From: JBBQXH01 sp963710975
GTDB lineage: Bacteria > Actinomycetota > Thermoleophilia > Gaiellales > Gaiellaceae
Assembly: GCA_963710975.1 (NCBI GenBank)
Contig: CAVQCG010000004.1
Location: 806,001-870,000, forward strand
Length of the DNA stretch: 64,000 nt
Direction of reading: 5' to 3'
Positions 28,062-38,098 of this stretch are shown here, one piece after another; the first letter of the stretch is position 1, and each line of letters starts with the position of its first letter. The translations under genes were made by a program, and so were the position numbers. Under the pieces are notes generated by a model. The model was not told the DNA's origin and ran no database searches. It was given only the letters and a program-made list of their open reading frames with translations.

Positions 28062-30331
28062 TCATCCATCCAGGATGAACTTTGCCCGCTCGGGGTAGAC
28101 GGAGCTTTCCAGGAGCCCGAAGTCGACGGCACGTTCGATCGCTTGGCTGCGCGAGGAAGCACCGAGCTTGCGGTAGGTCGAGATCGCTTCGGTTTTGATC
28201 GTGTTCGGGGAGAGGAACAGCCTGGCTGCGATCTCCGGGAACGTGAGGTGCGTGGCGAGGTAGGGAAGCAATCGAAGCTCCGCACCTGTGAGGCTCATTG
28301 CCCAGGCGCCAGCGGGTCCAGCGGTTGCTGCCACGCGCTCGCGGAGCTCCCGGATGTCCTCGAGGAGGGAGCCCAATCGTGGCCTGACCTCAAGCACGCG
28401 CTCGGTCTCGGTGAGAATGGTGCGGGCGGCGGTCGCCTCCCCGAGCGCAAGGTGGGCACGTGCGAGCTCGAGCCCAACCTGAACGGTGAACCACGGAATG
28501 CACTCGTTGAGAGCTGGCCTCAGACGGTGCGCACGTATCAGAGCCGTCCTGGCCTGCTCGTGACTCCCGTTGTGGAGCGCGACACGCGCCGACACCGCGT
28601 GCACTATCGCGCTTGTCGAATAGTCACCGAGGCCCGACTCCTCAACGAGCGCCTTCGCTGCCCGCGTGTACTGCGCTGCGTCAGCCCAGGCCCCTCGCTC
28701 GACGGCGAAGAGCGCAAGCTGTGCTTGGGCAAGGTAGACCTCTTCGAAGGCGCCGCTTGCTAACCCCTTCTCAACGGTTGCCATCAGGTCGTCCGCTGCA
28801 CGGTCAGTCGCGCCGAGCAGCGCATTTGCGATTCCTCGAATGTAGAGCGCGGTGGACAACCAACTACTCTCGGTTGGGAGTTGATCCAGCGCCAGGTTGG
28901 CGTCTGCGAGCGCCGCTTCGACACCCTTTCGCATCATGTTCGCCCGCAGAATGGCGACCCAGGGCTCGATCGTGGCGCTGCCGTCTGAGAGCGGGATCGC
29001 CGAGGTTGCCCCGTCGGCGAGAGCGAGCCACCGCTCAGCGTCAGCGGTCCGCCCGGTCAATGCATGGAACCACGCTCCGAAGACGGCGAGTGCTGGGTAC
29101 TGCCTAAGCTCATCATCGCTGAACCACCCGAGCCACTCCTGGGCGGTCTCCCTTCGGCCGTCATAGTAGAGCGTCGCCGCCAGAGCGTCGATCAGGCCGG
29201 CGACGACCTGTGTCTCGCCGGCCGCCCGCCCGTAAACGACCGCCTCCTCGGGAAGGTCGTTGGCGATGCACCAGTCCATCGCGAGCCTGTTGAGTACGGG
29301 CACCACCTCCGGCTGGGTCTGCTCGAGCTGGTTTCGCAGTAGCTGTCCGAACAGGTGGTGGTAGCGATACCACTCGCCTCGCCGGTCAAGGGGCACCACG
29401 AAGCTGTTTCTCCGCTCAAACATTGCGAGCGTCTGTGCTGTTCCCGAGGCTTGAAGCAGTGAGTCGCAAAGAGGGCCGCACATGCGGTCCAGCACCGACG
29501 TATAGAGGAGGAACTTCGCATCATCCGCCGGCAGCCGGGACAGGAGTCGAGTCGGAAGTACTCGGACACGAACCGGTCGTCGCCGCTGAAGGCCTCGGGA
29601 CCCGTCGCGCCCGCCCCGGCCTGCATCGACAGTGCTGCGAGGTACAGGCCGGCAGGCCAGCCCTCTGTCCGTTCTGTCAGGTTGTGGACCTCGGTCGTGT
29701 CGAGCGTGGCTCCTGCTGCTTCGAGCAGCCGATCAGCCTCCTCCTCGTCGAACCGGAGATTCTGAACGCCGATCTCGTACACCGACCCCTCTGCTCTCCA
29801 GCGGGCAAGCGGCAGCTCCGGCTCCTCCCTGCTCGCGACCGCGATCAGAGATCCGGCGGGGACATACCGGAACAGCTCCGCCAGGGCGTCCAGACAGGAC
29901 CGGTTGGCGATGGCGTGGAGATCGTCGAGTGCCAGCACCAGCGGGTGTTCGAGTGTCGCGAGTGCGCTCCCGACACGTGGAATGCGCATGGCCCAGGAGC
30001 CCCCACCTGGCCCGGATAACGCGTCGAAGACTTCGGGTGCGAGAGGCTCGACCCGGTGAATTGCGGCCGTGATGTAGCGCAGAAACACCATGTCGTCGTC
30101 ATCCCCCCCGTCCAGTGCGACCCAGGCGAACGGACGTGGGTCAGCCTCGGCCCAGCGCGCTAAGAGGGTCGTCTTGCCGTAGCCGGCGGGCGCGACGAGG
30201 GTCGCGAACGGCACGCTCGTCTCGCAGAGCCGGGCGATCAGGTCCGCCTTCGCGACGGTGCCAGGCCGGCTGAACGGTGGCGCGAGCTTGGCCTCCGCGA
30301 GGTCGAAGGGAAGTACCGTCGCGGCCGCCAC
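28062..30331 (-). CDS. LuxR-family (LAL/MalT-type) ATP-binding transcriptional regulator, frameshifted
   Basis: About 756 residues after one frame correction. The N-terminal STAND-type ATPase has Walker A APAGYGKTTLL (about residue 47) and Walker B LVLALDDLHAI; the middle is TPR-like helical repeats; the C-terminal LuxR HTH reads LTGAELRLLPYLATHLTFPEIAARLFLSPNTIKTEAISTYRKLGASSRSQAI. MalT-type proteins bind an inducer and ATP, multimerise and activate promoters. The frame breaks near 29545, where one missing base separates RFVSEYFRL from LSRLPADD. A 17-bp palindrome lies 64 bp upstream of the start, so it may be the regulator of the island's palindrome-bearing promoters. Confidence 0.85.
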
Positions 30332-30394
30332 CGGCCAATCCTACGACAGCCACGAAGAGACCTCGTCCGGACTTTCTCCTCCGTCCGGCCGATT

Positions 30395-30411
30395 TCATTC
30401 GATTGGGATGA
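30395..30411. promoter_or_regulatory. Island palindrome copy 1 (luxR / DUF1254 divergent region)
   Basis: TCATTCGATTGGGATGA, two mismatches from the perfect palindrome TCATCCGA-T-TCGGATGA. It is 64 bp from the luxR start and 94 bp from the DUF1254 start. CATACT lies about 22 nt to its right and could be the DUF1254 -10. Confidence 0.6.
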
Positions 30412-30504
30412 GGTGGGGTCGCGAGGGCCACGCCATACTCCCGCTGTATTCGCACTGACAGATCGCGCGCGATGCGAGTCGCGCTGACGTAGCGGAGGTG
30501 ACAG

Positions 30505-32056
30505 ATGACTGTTTCCAGCGAGATGCTTCGCTCGATCTCGGTGCCTGAGCGGCTCGAGACCCGGCTCGGGACGCTTGAGTTTCGCGACGGTGCGCCGAGC
30601 GGCGAGACCACTGAGACGGTGTACGACCACCTGGACTTCGTGCACGGCCTGAACGTCTATCTCGACGGCTTTGCGGGGGCATCGACGTACGCGATCCGGA
30701 AGGGCTTCCACGACGTGGGCGTGGAGGACAACGCAGATCCTCATCTTCTCGGAGCTGATGGGGTCGGAGTCCGTGTTCCTGACCGCGAACGCCGACACGG
30801 TCTACTTCCTCGGCATCATCGACCTCACGTCGGGGCCGATGGTCGTCGAGACGCCGCCGCAGGCGCTCGGGGTCATTCGACGACATGTGGTGGGGGTGGA
30901 TCATCGACTTCGGCCTGCCGGGCCCGGATCGCGGCGAGGGCGGCCGGTTCCTGCTCGTCGCCACCCGGTTACGACGGCCCGCTGCCCGACAGCGGCTACT
31001 ACGTCGGACACTCGCGCACGTCGAGGGCGCTCATGCTCGGCCGCTCGTTCTTGACCGACAACGACCCGGCGCCGACCGTCGAGACGATCAAGAGCACGAT
31101 GAAGATCTACCCCTACGCGCAGGGCGGCGACGGCACGAGCGTCGCAACGCTGCTCGAGGGCGAGGTGCAGCCCGCGCCACCGGCGCAGATCCCCGAGACG
31201 GTGTTCGTGGAGGGGAGCGGGAAGGCGTTCAACACGGTACCGCCGAGCGACTTCGGCTTCTTCGAGCTGATGAACGAGGTGGTGCAGGACGAGCCCGCCG
31301 GCAGCACGGACGCCGAGCTGATGGGGCAGCTGGCCGCGATCGGAATCGTCAAGGGCAAGCCGTTCGAGCCCGACAAGCGGATGCGGCGCATCCTCGAGGA
31401 GGCGGCCGCCGTCGGGGACGCGACCTCGCGGGCGCTGATGTTCGACTCGCGAGCATCGGAAGGGTTCGCGTACTACGACGAGGCTCGGCGTGGTTCAACA
31501 TGCTGTGGGTCGGCGGGTACACTTCGAGACGCCGCCGCCGCTCGTCACGAAGGAGGGGATCAAGCCGTTCCCTGCGACCGGCGTCCGGACGCTGCACTCC
31601 CGGACCTCGTTCCTGTACGCGGCCACCGGGGTCACGCCGGCGATGTGCATGCGGCTCACCGGAATCGGGTCGCAGTACCTCATCGCCGTCAAGGACGCCA
31701 ACGGAAACCGCCTCGACGGCGCGAAGAGCTACCGGGTGACGCTGCCACCGGACATCCCGGCCGCCCGGTTCTGGTCGTTCACCGCGTACGACAACGAGAC
31801 ACGCTCGATGCTGCAGACACCCCAGCGCTTCCCACGGGCCGGGAGCCAGTCCTATCCGACACCGGCAGCGACCGCGAACGCCGACGGCTCGACGACCATC
31901 ACGTTCGGCCCGGACCGACCCTCGGACAGTCCGGAGGGCAACTGGATCCAGACGACCGAAGGCAAGGGCTGGTTCCCGCTCCTGCGCCTCTACAGCCCGC
32001 TCCAGCCGTTCTTCGACAAGACCTGGCAGCCGAGCGAGATCGAAGTCGTCAGCTAG
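30505..32056 (+). CDS. DUF1254/DUF1214 protein, multiple frameshifts
   Basis: A large soluble or exported protein of the DUF1254-DUF1214 family, about 516 residues if repaired. Family segments appear in order but in different frames: YDHLDFVHGLNVYLDGFAGAST, then LIFSELMGSESVFLTANADTVYFLGIIDL, MWWGWIIDFGLPGPDRGEGG, YDGPLPDSGYYVGHSRT, FELMNEVVQDEP and the DUF1214 end PPDIPAARFWSFTAYDNETRSMLQT. Frame changes lie near 30735, 30880, 30960 and twice around 31490-31530. Function is unknown; the family is common in soil bacteria. It is followed by a DUF1269 gene, and the same pair recurs at 38.1-38.9 kb. Confidence 0.8.
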
Positions 32057-32260
32057 ACGGCCGCACAAAGAGGTGAGTACCGAGCCCAACGAACCTGAAG
32101 ACGCGATTCGCGCGGTTCCTGACGTGCATCGCCCGCTGCAGAGAAAGCGAGGCCACGCTCGACACCCGCTAAACGGCTTTGCTCGAGGTAACCGCGTTGC
32201 TCGGGCCGTTCATCTTTGCGGACGCGAGGCGCGGGGTTCCGTTCAACCGAAGGAGGGATC

Positions 32261-32761
32261 ATGAGTGTCGCACCCGTTGATCTGTATATCGCGACCTATT
32301 CCGATCCGGGCGCTGCCCAGGAGGATTGGGACAGCATCAAGCAGCTCGCCCGCGACGACGTGATCACGGTGGAGGGCCTCGTGCTCGTCAGTCGGGACGC
32401 CGACGGCAAGATCAAAGTGAAAGACAACGCCAACGACGTGGGCAAGGGTGCCGCACTGGGCGCTGTTGGTGGCGCGGTCATCGGCCTCATCTTCCCGCCG
32501 GCGTTCCTGGCGTCGGCCGTGGTTGGCGCGGGGATCGGTGCCGGCGCCGGCGCGATCCTCGATCACGCGCAGAAGAAAGAGATCAAGGAGGACGTCGAAG
32601 ACGTGCTCCCGCCGGGCAGCTCGGGCATCGTCGCGATGTTCGATGAGAGCTGGGCCGATGACGTCGAGAAGGCACTCCCGAAGGCAAGCAAGGTCAGCAA
32701 GCACAAGGTCGACGGCGACAGCGCCGACGACGTCAAGAGCACCGCCGCGAGCGGAGGGTAG
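32261..32761 (+). CDS. DUF1269 membrane protein (copy 1)
   Basis: 166 residues. An N-terminal alpha/beta part (VDLYIATYSDPGAAQEDWDSIKQLARDD) is followed by a Gly/Ala-rich double membrane helix (GKGAALGAVGGAVIGLIFPPAFLASAVVGAGIGAGAGAI) and a cytoplasmic C-terminal domain (GSSGIVAMFDESWADDVEKAL). Function is unknown; these proteins are often induced by stress. AAGGAGGGA sits just before ATG 32261. It is about 70% similar by eye to the second copy at 38445. Confidence 0.88.
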   Translation: MSVAPVDLYIATYSDPGAAQEDWDSIKQLARDDVITVEGLVLVSRDADGKIKVKDNANDVGKGAALGAVGGAVIGLIFPPAFLASAVVGAGIGAGAGAILDHAQKKEIKEDVEDVLPPGSSGIVAMFDESWADDVEKALPKASKVSKHKVDGDSADDVKSTAASGG

Positions 32762-32833
32762 GGAGCCCCGCTCTACGTCGGCCTCATCGCTCGCCAGCAC
32801 GCGTAGGCGGGACGAAGCCCTAACACACCCTGA

Positions 32834-32867
32834 GGTCGAGGCCGTGCTGCGGAGCACGGCCTCGACC
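32834..32867 (+). terminator. Long hairpin after DUF1269 gene
   Basis: Arms of 15 bp beginning GGTCGAGGCCGTGCT, 4-nt loop GCGG. The stem is perfect but no T run follows. Confidence 0.5.
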
Positions 32868-33119
32868 CGTGACTGCGCTTGGATGCAACGTTCGTGGCGG
32901 CCTTTCAGCGAAGACGAGCTAGGAGGCTCGGCTCTGGGAGCGCGCCGTGACGCTCGGACGTCACGAGGCGAGTCCCGGTGCGATGTCGGTGCCAGAGTGA
33001 ACTCCTCGCCCGCCACGTCCTACTGAACGTCGGGAGCGGTTGCACGCGAGGACGGCAGCGATGCTGCTCGCACACGTCCGGACGAAGGTCCCTGCCGACC
33101 GAGCCGCGGGCACCAGAGA

Positions 33120-33141
33120 GGGGGCCGCGGCAGCGGCCCCC
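33120..33141 (-). terminator. GC hairpin after the lipoprotein gene
   Basis: Nine-bp stem of G/C with a four-base loop, 24 bp downstream of the lipoprotein stop on the minus strand. No T run, so terminator activity is inferred. Confidence 0.45.
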
Positions 33142-33164
33142 CTCCGCTTCGGAGGTCGAGCGTT

Positions 33165-33617
33165 CTAGAGGTTGCAGTCCGGGGCGGACGTCTTGAGTGC
33201 CTCCCAGGCTGCGGTCACGGCGGCGACCGAGGCGCTCAAGGTCTGCACCGACTCGGCGGAGACGTCGCCCGCCGCCTTCACGGCGTCAACGTCCGCGGAC
33301 AGGGCGTCGAGCGAGTTCTCGAGACCCGTGATCGGCTGTGAGAACTCCTCGGCGGCGTCCGCTTTCACGGCGTCGAGGTCGGTTCGGATCGAGTCGAACG
33401 ACGTCTCGATCTCAGTCAGGGCTCCTTCGCCGGCCGTCAGGTCCACGCTCTGCAAGCTGTCGACGTCGGCGCTCAGGGTGTCAAGACTGTCACATACGGC
33501 GGGCGTGTCGCTGCTGCCGCCGCAGCCCGCGACCGCCAGTACGGCGGCCACGAGCACCAGCAGCCCGGCGAGTTTCAGCCGTCGCGACAGGGCAGGGTTG
33601 GGGTCGTAACTCCTCAT
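33165..33617 (-). CDS. Lipoprotein with helical, heptad-like mature part
   Basis: 150 residues. Signal peptide with lipobox LAVAGC (LAGLLVLVAAVLAVAGCGGSSD), so it should be lipid-anchored outside the cell. The mature part is almost entirely helical with repeated units of the type LDALSADVDAVKA / TLSADVDSLQS, suggesting an elongated coiled coil. Two mature cysteines (AVCDSL and the terminal DCNL) could pair. It is the last gene of a dedA-yihY-lipoprotein operon, overlapping yihY by 4 bp. Function unknown. Confidence 0.8.
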   Translation of the reverse strand: MRSYDPNPALSRRLKLAGLLVLVAAVLAVAGCGGSSDTPAVCDSLDTLSADVDSLQSVDLTAGEGALTEIETSFDSIRTDLDAVKADAAEEFSQPITGLENSLDALSADVDAVKAAGDVSAESVQTLSASVAAVTAAWEALKTSAPDCNL

Positions 33618-34637
33618 CGATTTACCGTCCTTCCTCGTCGGGGCATGACATCTCTTGCTCCTTTCGATAACTGTGGGGCAGTGTGGTCATCTGGGTGTAG
33701 CCTCCGCCGGCCGCACCGTCTCGTCATTTCGCGCCGCTTCGCGCTTCCTGCGAGCTCGTCGTGGAGTGAGCTGTTGAGAACGGGTGCGGCGACGACAAGG
33801 CTCGCGACCGCGTACATGAAGAAGAGGAACGTCGCCGTAGCACCGAGGTCGCCGTAGAGCGAGGTCGATTCCTTGAGCTTCGGCGCGAGGAAGCTGCCGA
33901 TCAGCTCGTGCAGCACCACAAAGCCGACCGAGACGAGGAGCGCGCCCGGCAGCAGCTCCCGCCAGGACGCGTCCCCATGAGGAAGGAGGAGTGAAACCCC
34001 GAGCCACAAAGCGGCAAGTGGTGCGATGGTGAGGATTGCGGGAAGGACCGTTCCGAGCGGCGTCTCGTCACGAAACCACCAGGTGACGGTGCCCGCCGCC
34101 AAGACCAGAAACGCCGTGGCGGTGAAGACAAGTGAGCCCTGTAGCGGCTTGGTCTTGGGAGGAGGCTCGTCCCAGACGAGTGCGTGGATGAGCTGTGCCG
34201 CCTTCGCACCCGAGTATCCGACCCAGAGGAGGAGCGGCACGCCGACCGCGAGAAGCCACCACGTGGCCGACTGAGCGGAACGCGCGGCGTCGCCGACCGC
34301 GTCGCCGATCGCCCCCTGCAGGCCGCTGCTCTGAATTGCTTCCTCGGTGCTGTTGGCGTTCATGAGACCCGAGAGCGCCCCCGAAGATCAGACCGGCCGG
34401 GAGCATCCACAGAAACAGCCGGTAGGCGAAGCCCCCGGCGAGAACAGTCGCCGCAACACGCCGGCTCCGAGTCGCAGCCCGGAAGGGAACCGCGACCGCC
34501 ACGTGCCGTTCAGACGCGCTCGCCACACTCGCCCTCGCGGCACTGAACCTGGTGCGCGAGCGATCGTCGGGGCCGGCGCCAGCGCCCCCGTCACGATCCG
34601 CCCCGCTGTCTGTTCTTCGATCCTCGGCGTCGCTCAT
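33614..34637 (-). CDS. YihY/BrkB-family inner-membrane protein, frameshifted
   Basis: About 340 residues after correction. The N-terminal part is VAVAVPFRAATRSRRVAATVLAGGFAYRLFLWMLPAGLIFGGALG. One extra base near 34361-34366 shifts the frame before MNANSTEEAIQSSGLQGAIGDAVGDAARSAQ. Five or six TM helices follow, with the family-typical LYGDLGATATFLFFMYAVASLVVAAPVLNSSL. These proteins were once called RNase BN by mistake; their true role is unclear. ATG 34637 has AAGGA eight nt upstream. It lies 41 bp behind dedA. Confidence 0.82.
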
Positions 34638-34678
34638 CGTTCTCATCCTTCGATCGCTCGGCTCTTCCCACCCCGACC

Positions 34679-35447
34679 TCAGTTGTCTGAGCCTGCGGTG
34701 CCGGACTGGGGCGCAGGCTTCGCACTCTCGCTGCTTGGCTGTGCGCCCTCTGCTTTCCTCTTGTGGCGATCGACGAAGAAGACCGCCGCCAAGGCAGCGG
34801 ACGTGATCAGCCCGGAAATGATGAGCGACGCGAGCGGGTAGCCCGAGAGCGTCGTCGCCACCCAGTAGGCCAGCGCGCAGGTGTACACCGACCAGAGGAC
34901 TCCGCTGAGGGCCGACCAGCCGAGGAAGCGGCGGTACGGGATGTCGGAGAGCCCCATGGAAACGTTGACTGCGAAGCGCATCCCCGGCACGTACCGCCCG
35001 ACGACGATCAGAAGCCCGGGAGAGCGGTTGAGCCCGTCCCAGGCAATACTTCACCTTCGGGTTCTCCAGTGCCTTGTCGAGTTGGGGCTGCGCCTTGCTC
35101 GCGCTCTTGCGGGCGATCCAAAACAGGGACGTGTCTCCGACGATCGCGCCGAGCGCGCCGGCCAGCATGACCAGCCCGAGTTGGAGGCCTCCCCCTGAGG
35201 CGATCGTCGACGCTGCGCTCAGCGTCGTCTCGCCGGGGAAGATCGGGATGACCGCATCGAACCAGACGAACAGGAAGCACATGACATAGGCCCATTGCTC
35301 CGGCAACCCGGCGAACCAATCGGCAATGTCCCCATCCTCGAGGAGTTGGCCCGCGACGATCACCACCAGGAGCACAACGAAGCCACCGACAATCAGAGCG
35401 ACCAGGTGGCGCTTCCAGAAGGACTCCTTCTTTTCCACAACCGCCAT
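34679..35447 (-). CDS. DedA-family membrane protein, frameshifted
   Basis: About 255 residues. DedA proteins are undecaprenyl-phosphate or phospholipid flippase-related and needed for membrane homeostasis. Family motifs: VWFDAVIPIFPGETTLSAAS (re-entrant loop), GAIVGDTSLFWIARKSA, and GRYVPGMRFAVNVSMGLSDIPYRRFLGWSALSG. The frame breaks near 35038-35043, where one extra base separates KVKY from WDGLNRSPGLLIVVGR. It is the first gene of its operon. A copy of the island palindrome lies 73 bp upstream. Confidence 0.85.
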
Positions 35448-35520
35448 GACCTCTCCGTCTCCTTTCGGTCTTCACACCTCGAATCAGTCACGATCATGGG
35501 TCATGAGACACCCGCCTTCG

Positions 35521-35537
35521 TCATGCGGATCGGGTGA
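35521..35537. promoter_or_regulatory. Island palindrome copy 2 (upstream of dedA)
   Basis: TCATGCGGATCGGGTGA, three mismatches from symmetry. It is 73 bp before the dedA start. On the minus strand, CATGAT follows 22 nt after the palindrome, the same spacing as CATACT behind copy 1. Confidence 0.5.
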
Positions 35538-35601
35538 AATCGCAGGTCCTCCCGGGCGGCCTCAGGCCAAGAGTGGTGGCTCGGGGCTGCGGGCCTAAGG
35601 T

Positions 35602-35618
35602 TCATGCGATTCGGATGA
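35602..35618. promoter_or_regulatory. Island palindrome copy 3 (upstream of the DUF4239 gene)
   Basis: TCATGCGATTCGGATGA, one mismatch from symmetry. It lies 81 bp (centre to centre) from copy 2 and faces the opposite gene. GATAGG begins 19 nt downstream, identical in spacing to GATAGC behind copy 5. Confidence 0.62.
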
Positions 35619-35699
35619 CGCGAATCGGTTTGAGGCCGATAGGCTTGCCCGGAGCCGCTTCGGATGGCGCGGCGCGGCGACAAGGAGACCACCTCTCGA

Positions 35700-36524
35700 A
35701 TGAATGTGCTCTGGGGTTTTCTGATCACGCTTGCCGCGACCGCCGTCGCTGTCGGTGCGATGCTGCTGGTGCGGCGCGGCGCGCCCGAGGGGAGTTATTT
35801 CTCCGATGGCGATCGTGCCTCAGGGGTGTTCGGGGTGATCGCGACGGGTTTCTCCGTGCTTCTCGGCTTCGTCATCTTTCTGGCATTTAGCACCTATGAT
35901 CAGTCGCGCAGCGGCGCGGAGTCTGAGGCGCTTGTCGTGGCCCAGCAGATCGAGACCGCCCAGTTCTTCCCGACCGCCTCTGTCAGCCGACTGACCGGGC
36001 AGCTGATCTGCTACGGGCGCTCGGTGGTGGACGGCGAGTGGAAACGCATGGAGAACGGCAGCCAGGGCGATGAGATCAATCCCTGGGCGGTGGCGCTCTT
36101 TCAGACCGTCAAGGGAGTCGAGCCGAAGACCGCGAGCGAGCAGTCCGCCTACGACAAGTGGCTCGATCAGACGTCGGCTCGTGAGGAGGCTCGTCTCGAT
36201 CGCATCCATGGCGCGGAAGGGGTGACACCGACGCCGCTTTGGATCGTGCTTTTCTGCATCTCGGCCGTCATCTTCGTGTACATGCTCTTCTTCGCTGACC
36301 GCGGCGAGCGGGCGATAACGCAGGGTCTTCTCATGGGTGCGGTTACGTCAGTCGTCGTCATGATGCTGCTCTTGCTGAGCGCGCTCAACCGCCCGTTCCA
36401 TCCCGGCGTCGGCGGTCTGAAGCCCGTCGCGATGGAGCGAACGTTGCGGACGGCAGACCAGGCCCTCGAGAGCGTCGGTGCCACCATCCGAGTCCCGTGT
36501 GACGCACGAGGAATTCCCGTCTGA
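35700..36524 (+). CDS. DUF4239 (bestrophin-like) membrane protein
   Basis: About 274 residues. Two N-terminal helices (VLWGFLITLAATAVAVGAMLLV and GVFGVIATGFSVLLGFVIFLAF) flank a short loop, a long soluble helical part follows (SEALVVAQQIETAQFF, LICYGRSVVDGEW), and two C-terminal helices (PLWIVLFCISAVIFVYMLFFAD, LLMGAVTSVVVMMLLLLSAL). This is the DUF4239 layout. It may be an ion channel or stress sensor; unproven. I choose ATG 35700 for its hydrophobic start; ATG 35664 is in frame and possible. Confidence 0.75.
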   Translation: MNVLWGFLITLAATAVAVGAMLLVRRGAPEGSYFSDGDRASGVFGVIATGFSVLLGFVIFLAFSTYDQSRSGAESEALVVAQQIETAQFFPTASVSRLTGQLICYGRSVVDGEWKRMENGSQGDEINPWAVALFQTVKGVEPKTASEQSAYDKWLDQTSAREEARLDRIHGAEGVTPTPLWIVLFCISAVIFVYMLFFADRGERAITQGLLMGAVTSVVVMMLLLLSALNRPFHPGVGGLKPVAMERTLRTADQALESVGATIRVPCDARGIPV

Positions 36525-36562
36525 GCACGGCTGAGCACCAACGCGCCGACTGGACGGAGATC

Positions 36563-37159
36563 GTGGCTGCCGTGCTCCTCGCCCTGGCAACCGTCGCTAC
36601 CGCATGGAGCGGCTACCAGGCGAGCAGATGGAACGGCGAGCAGGCGAAAGCGTTCAGCCGGGCAAATGCGGCGCGGATCGAGTCAACACGCGCATCGAGC
36701 CTCGCCGACACACAGACTCAGATCGACGTGGCCACGTTCACGCAGTGGGTCAACGCCTACGCGCAAGACCAGACCCGCCTCGCCGACTTCTATTTCAAGC
36801 GGTTTCGCAAGGAGTTCAAGCCCGCCGTGAACGCCTGGATCGCGACGAAACCTCAGCAAAACCCGAACGCGCCGCTGACGCCCTTCGCGATGCCCGAGTA
36901 CCGGCTCGCCGCGCGGGCCGAGGCAGAACGGCTCGAAGCGAAAGCAGACGCCTCGGCCGCCGAGGCCACGACCGACGTTCAACGAGCGACCAACTACGTG
37001 CTCGGAGTCGTGCTTTTCGCCGCCACGCTGTTCTTCGCCGGCATGAGCGCCAAGCTCCGGACACGCCGTATCCGGATCGTGCTGCTCTCGTTCGGCGTCG
37101 CCCTCTTCCTGGGCACCATCGCCTGGATCGCCACCTTCCCAGTCAGCGTCACGATATGA
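36563..37159 (+). CDS. Membrane protein with helical exoplasmic loop, unknown function
   Basis: 198 residues from GTG 36563. TM1 is VLLALATVATAWSGYQAS, a charged helical region of about 110 residues follows, then two helices (YVLGVVLFAATLFFAGMS and IVLLSFGVALFLGTIAWIATF). The reading frame is open upstream to 36503, with in-frame residues ADWTEIVAAVLL that look native. A CTG codon at 36521 overlaps the DUF4239 stop as CTGA, so the real start may be that CTG. It is co-directional with and probably coupled to the DUF4239 gene. Confidence 0.7.
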   Translation: MAAVLLALATVATAWSGYQASRWNGEQAKAFSRANAARIESTRASSLADTQTQIDVATFTQWVNAYAQDQTRLADFYFKRFRKEFKPAVNAWIATKPQQNPNAPLTPFAMPEYRLAARAEAERLEAKADASAAEATTDVQRATNYVLGVVLFAATLFFAGMSAKLRTRRIRIVLLSFGVALFLGTIAWIATFPVSVTI

Positions 37160-37182
37160 GCCACGTTCGCGCTGAGCCCGTT

Positions 37183-37199
37183 TCATCCGATTCGGATGA
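37183..37199. promoter_or_regulatory. Island palindrome copy 4, perfect (upstream of the ZIP gene)
   Basis: TCATCCGATTCGGATGA: eight-bp arms around one T with no mismatch, 85 bp before the ZIP start. Confidence 0.7.
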
Positions 37200-37283
37200 G
37201 CCTCTTTAGGGCGAGATTTGCGACTGTTCGGCGTGTGGCCCGATCGAGAGCTCACTGGATACGCGTAGCTTCTAAGGGGATAG

Positions 37284-38014
37284 ATGGCAGCAGCTTTCGG
37301 ATGGGGAATCTGGCGGCTTCTTCGCTGGTGATCGGCGCCATCGTCGCGCTCATCTTCCACATCAGCCTGCGCACGATCGGGCTGATCATGGGCTTCGGCG
37401 CAGGCGTGCTGATCAGCGCGGTCGCATTCGACCTGGTCGAGGAGGCGGCCGACAGTCATCCGGTCATGGAGCGGTCATCACGGGCGTCTTCGCCGGCTGC
37501 GCGGTCTTCTTCGGCGGCGACCGGCTGATCGACCGCTTCGGCGGGAGTAAACGCAAGGATGCAGACGGCGACCAAAAGAGCGGCTCCGCGCTCGCAATCG
37601 TGCTCGGAACCGTGCTCGACGGGATACCCGAGTCGATGGTGATCGGCCTGACGATCTACAAAGGCGGGGCGGTGGGCGCCGCCTATCTGGCGGCGGTCTT
37701 CATCTCCAACCTGCCCGAATCGATCTCCTCGACAGCCGGCCTCGTCGCCGAGCGGCTGGAAGAAGGCGCGGATCCTGTGGATGTGGATCGCGATCGCACT
37801 GATCTCAGGGCTCGCCTCGCTTGCCGGCTACGGCCTCTTCCAGAACTCCTCACCCGACACCGTCGCCTTCGTTCTCGCCTTCGCAGCAGGTGCGATCCTC
37901 ACGATGCTCGCGGACACGATGATGCCCGAGGCATTCGAGCACGGAGGCAAGCTGGTCGGGGTCATGACGACGCTCGGATTCGCGGTCGCGTTCACGATCC
38001 ACACGCTCGATTGA
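37284..38014 (+). CDS. ZIP-family divalent metal transporter, frameshifted
   Basis: About 243 residues if repaired. Pieces in order: MAAAFGWG, LAASSLVIGAIVALIFHISLRTIGLIMGFGAGVLISAVAFDLVEEA, VITGVFAGCAVFFGGDRLIDRFGG, the ZIP motif LGTVLDGIPESMVIGL (metal-site Asp/Glu in place of the common His-Glu), SNLPESIS and IALISGLASLAGYGLF, LADTMMPEAFEHGGKLVG. Frame breaks near 37302 (GGGG run), 37473 and 37768. It should import zinc, iron or manganese. AAGGGGA precedes the ATG. Confidence 0.75.
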
Positions 38015-38098
38015 GTCATCGGACAAGTCCTTCGCCTGGGCGGGCTCGGAGGGATCGCGCACACCGGCCACAACAGCAATCCAGAAAAGGAGAGCACG

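Larger units (their letters stand above)
32762..33164. other. Intergenic region with two hairpins, no gene seen
   Basis: 403 bp between the DUF1269 gene and the convergent lipoprotein gene. A 15-bp-arm hairpin at 32834-32867 (loop GCGG) has no T tract but may stop transcription from the left. A second GC-only hairpin at 33120-33141 (GGGGGCCGC-ggca-GCGGCCCCC) follows the lipoprotein gene on the minus strand. I see no convincing coding sequence in either strand. Confidence 0.6.

Noticed and set aside
28062..28078. TCATCCATCCAGGATGA resembles the island palindrome.
   Set aside because: It lies over the end of the luxR coding sequence and differs in all five central bases; only the outer six bases match. 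Kept out of the motif set.
38015..38098. Possible continuation of the ZIP gene into the DUF1254 remnant.
   Set aside because: The ZIP frame ends cleanly with a family-like C-terminus (FAVAFTIHTLD) and the remnant has its own ribosome-binding site.
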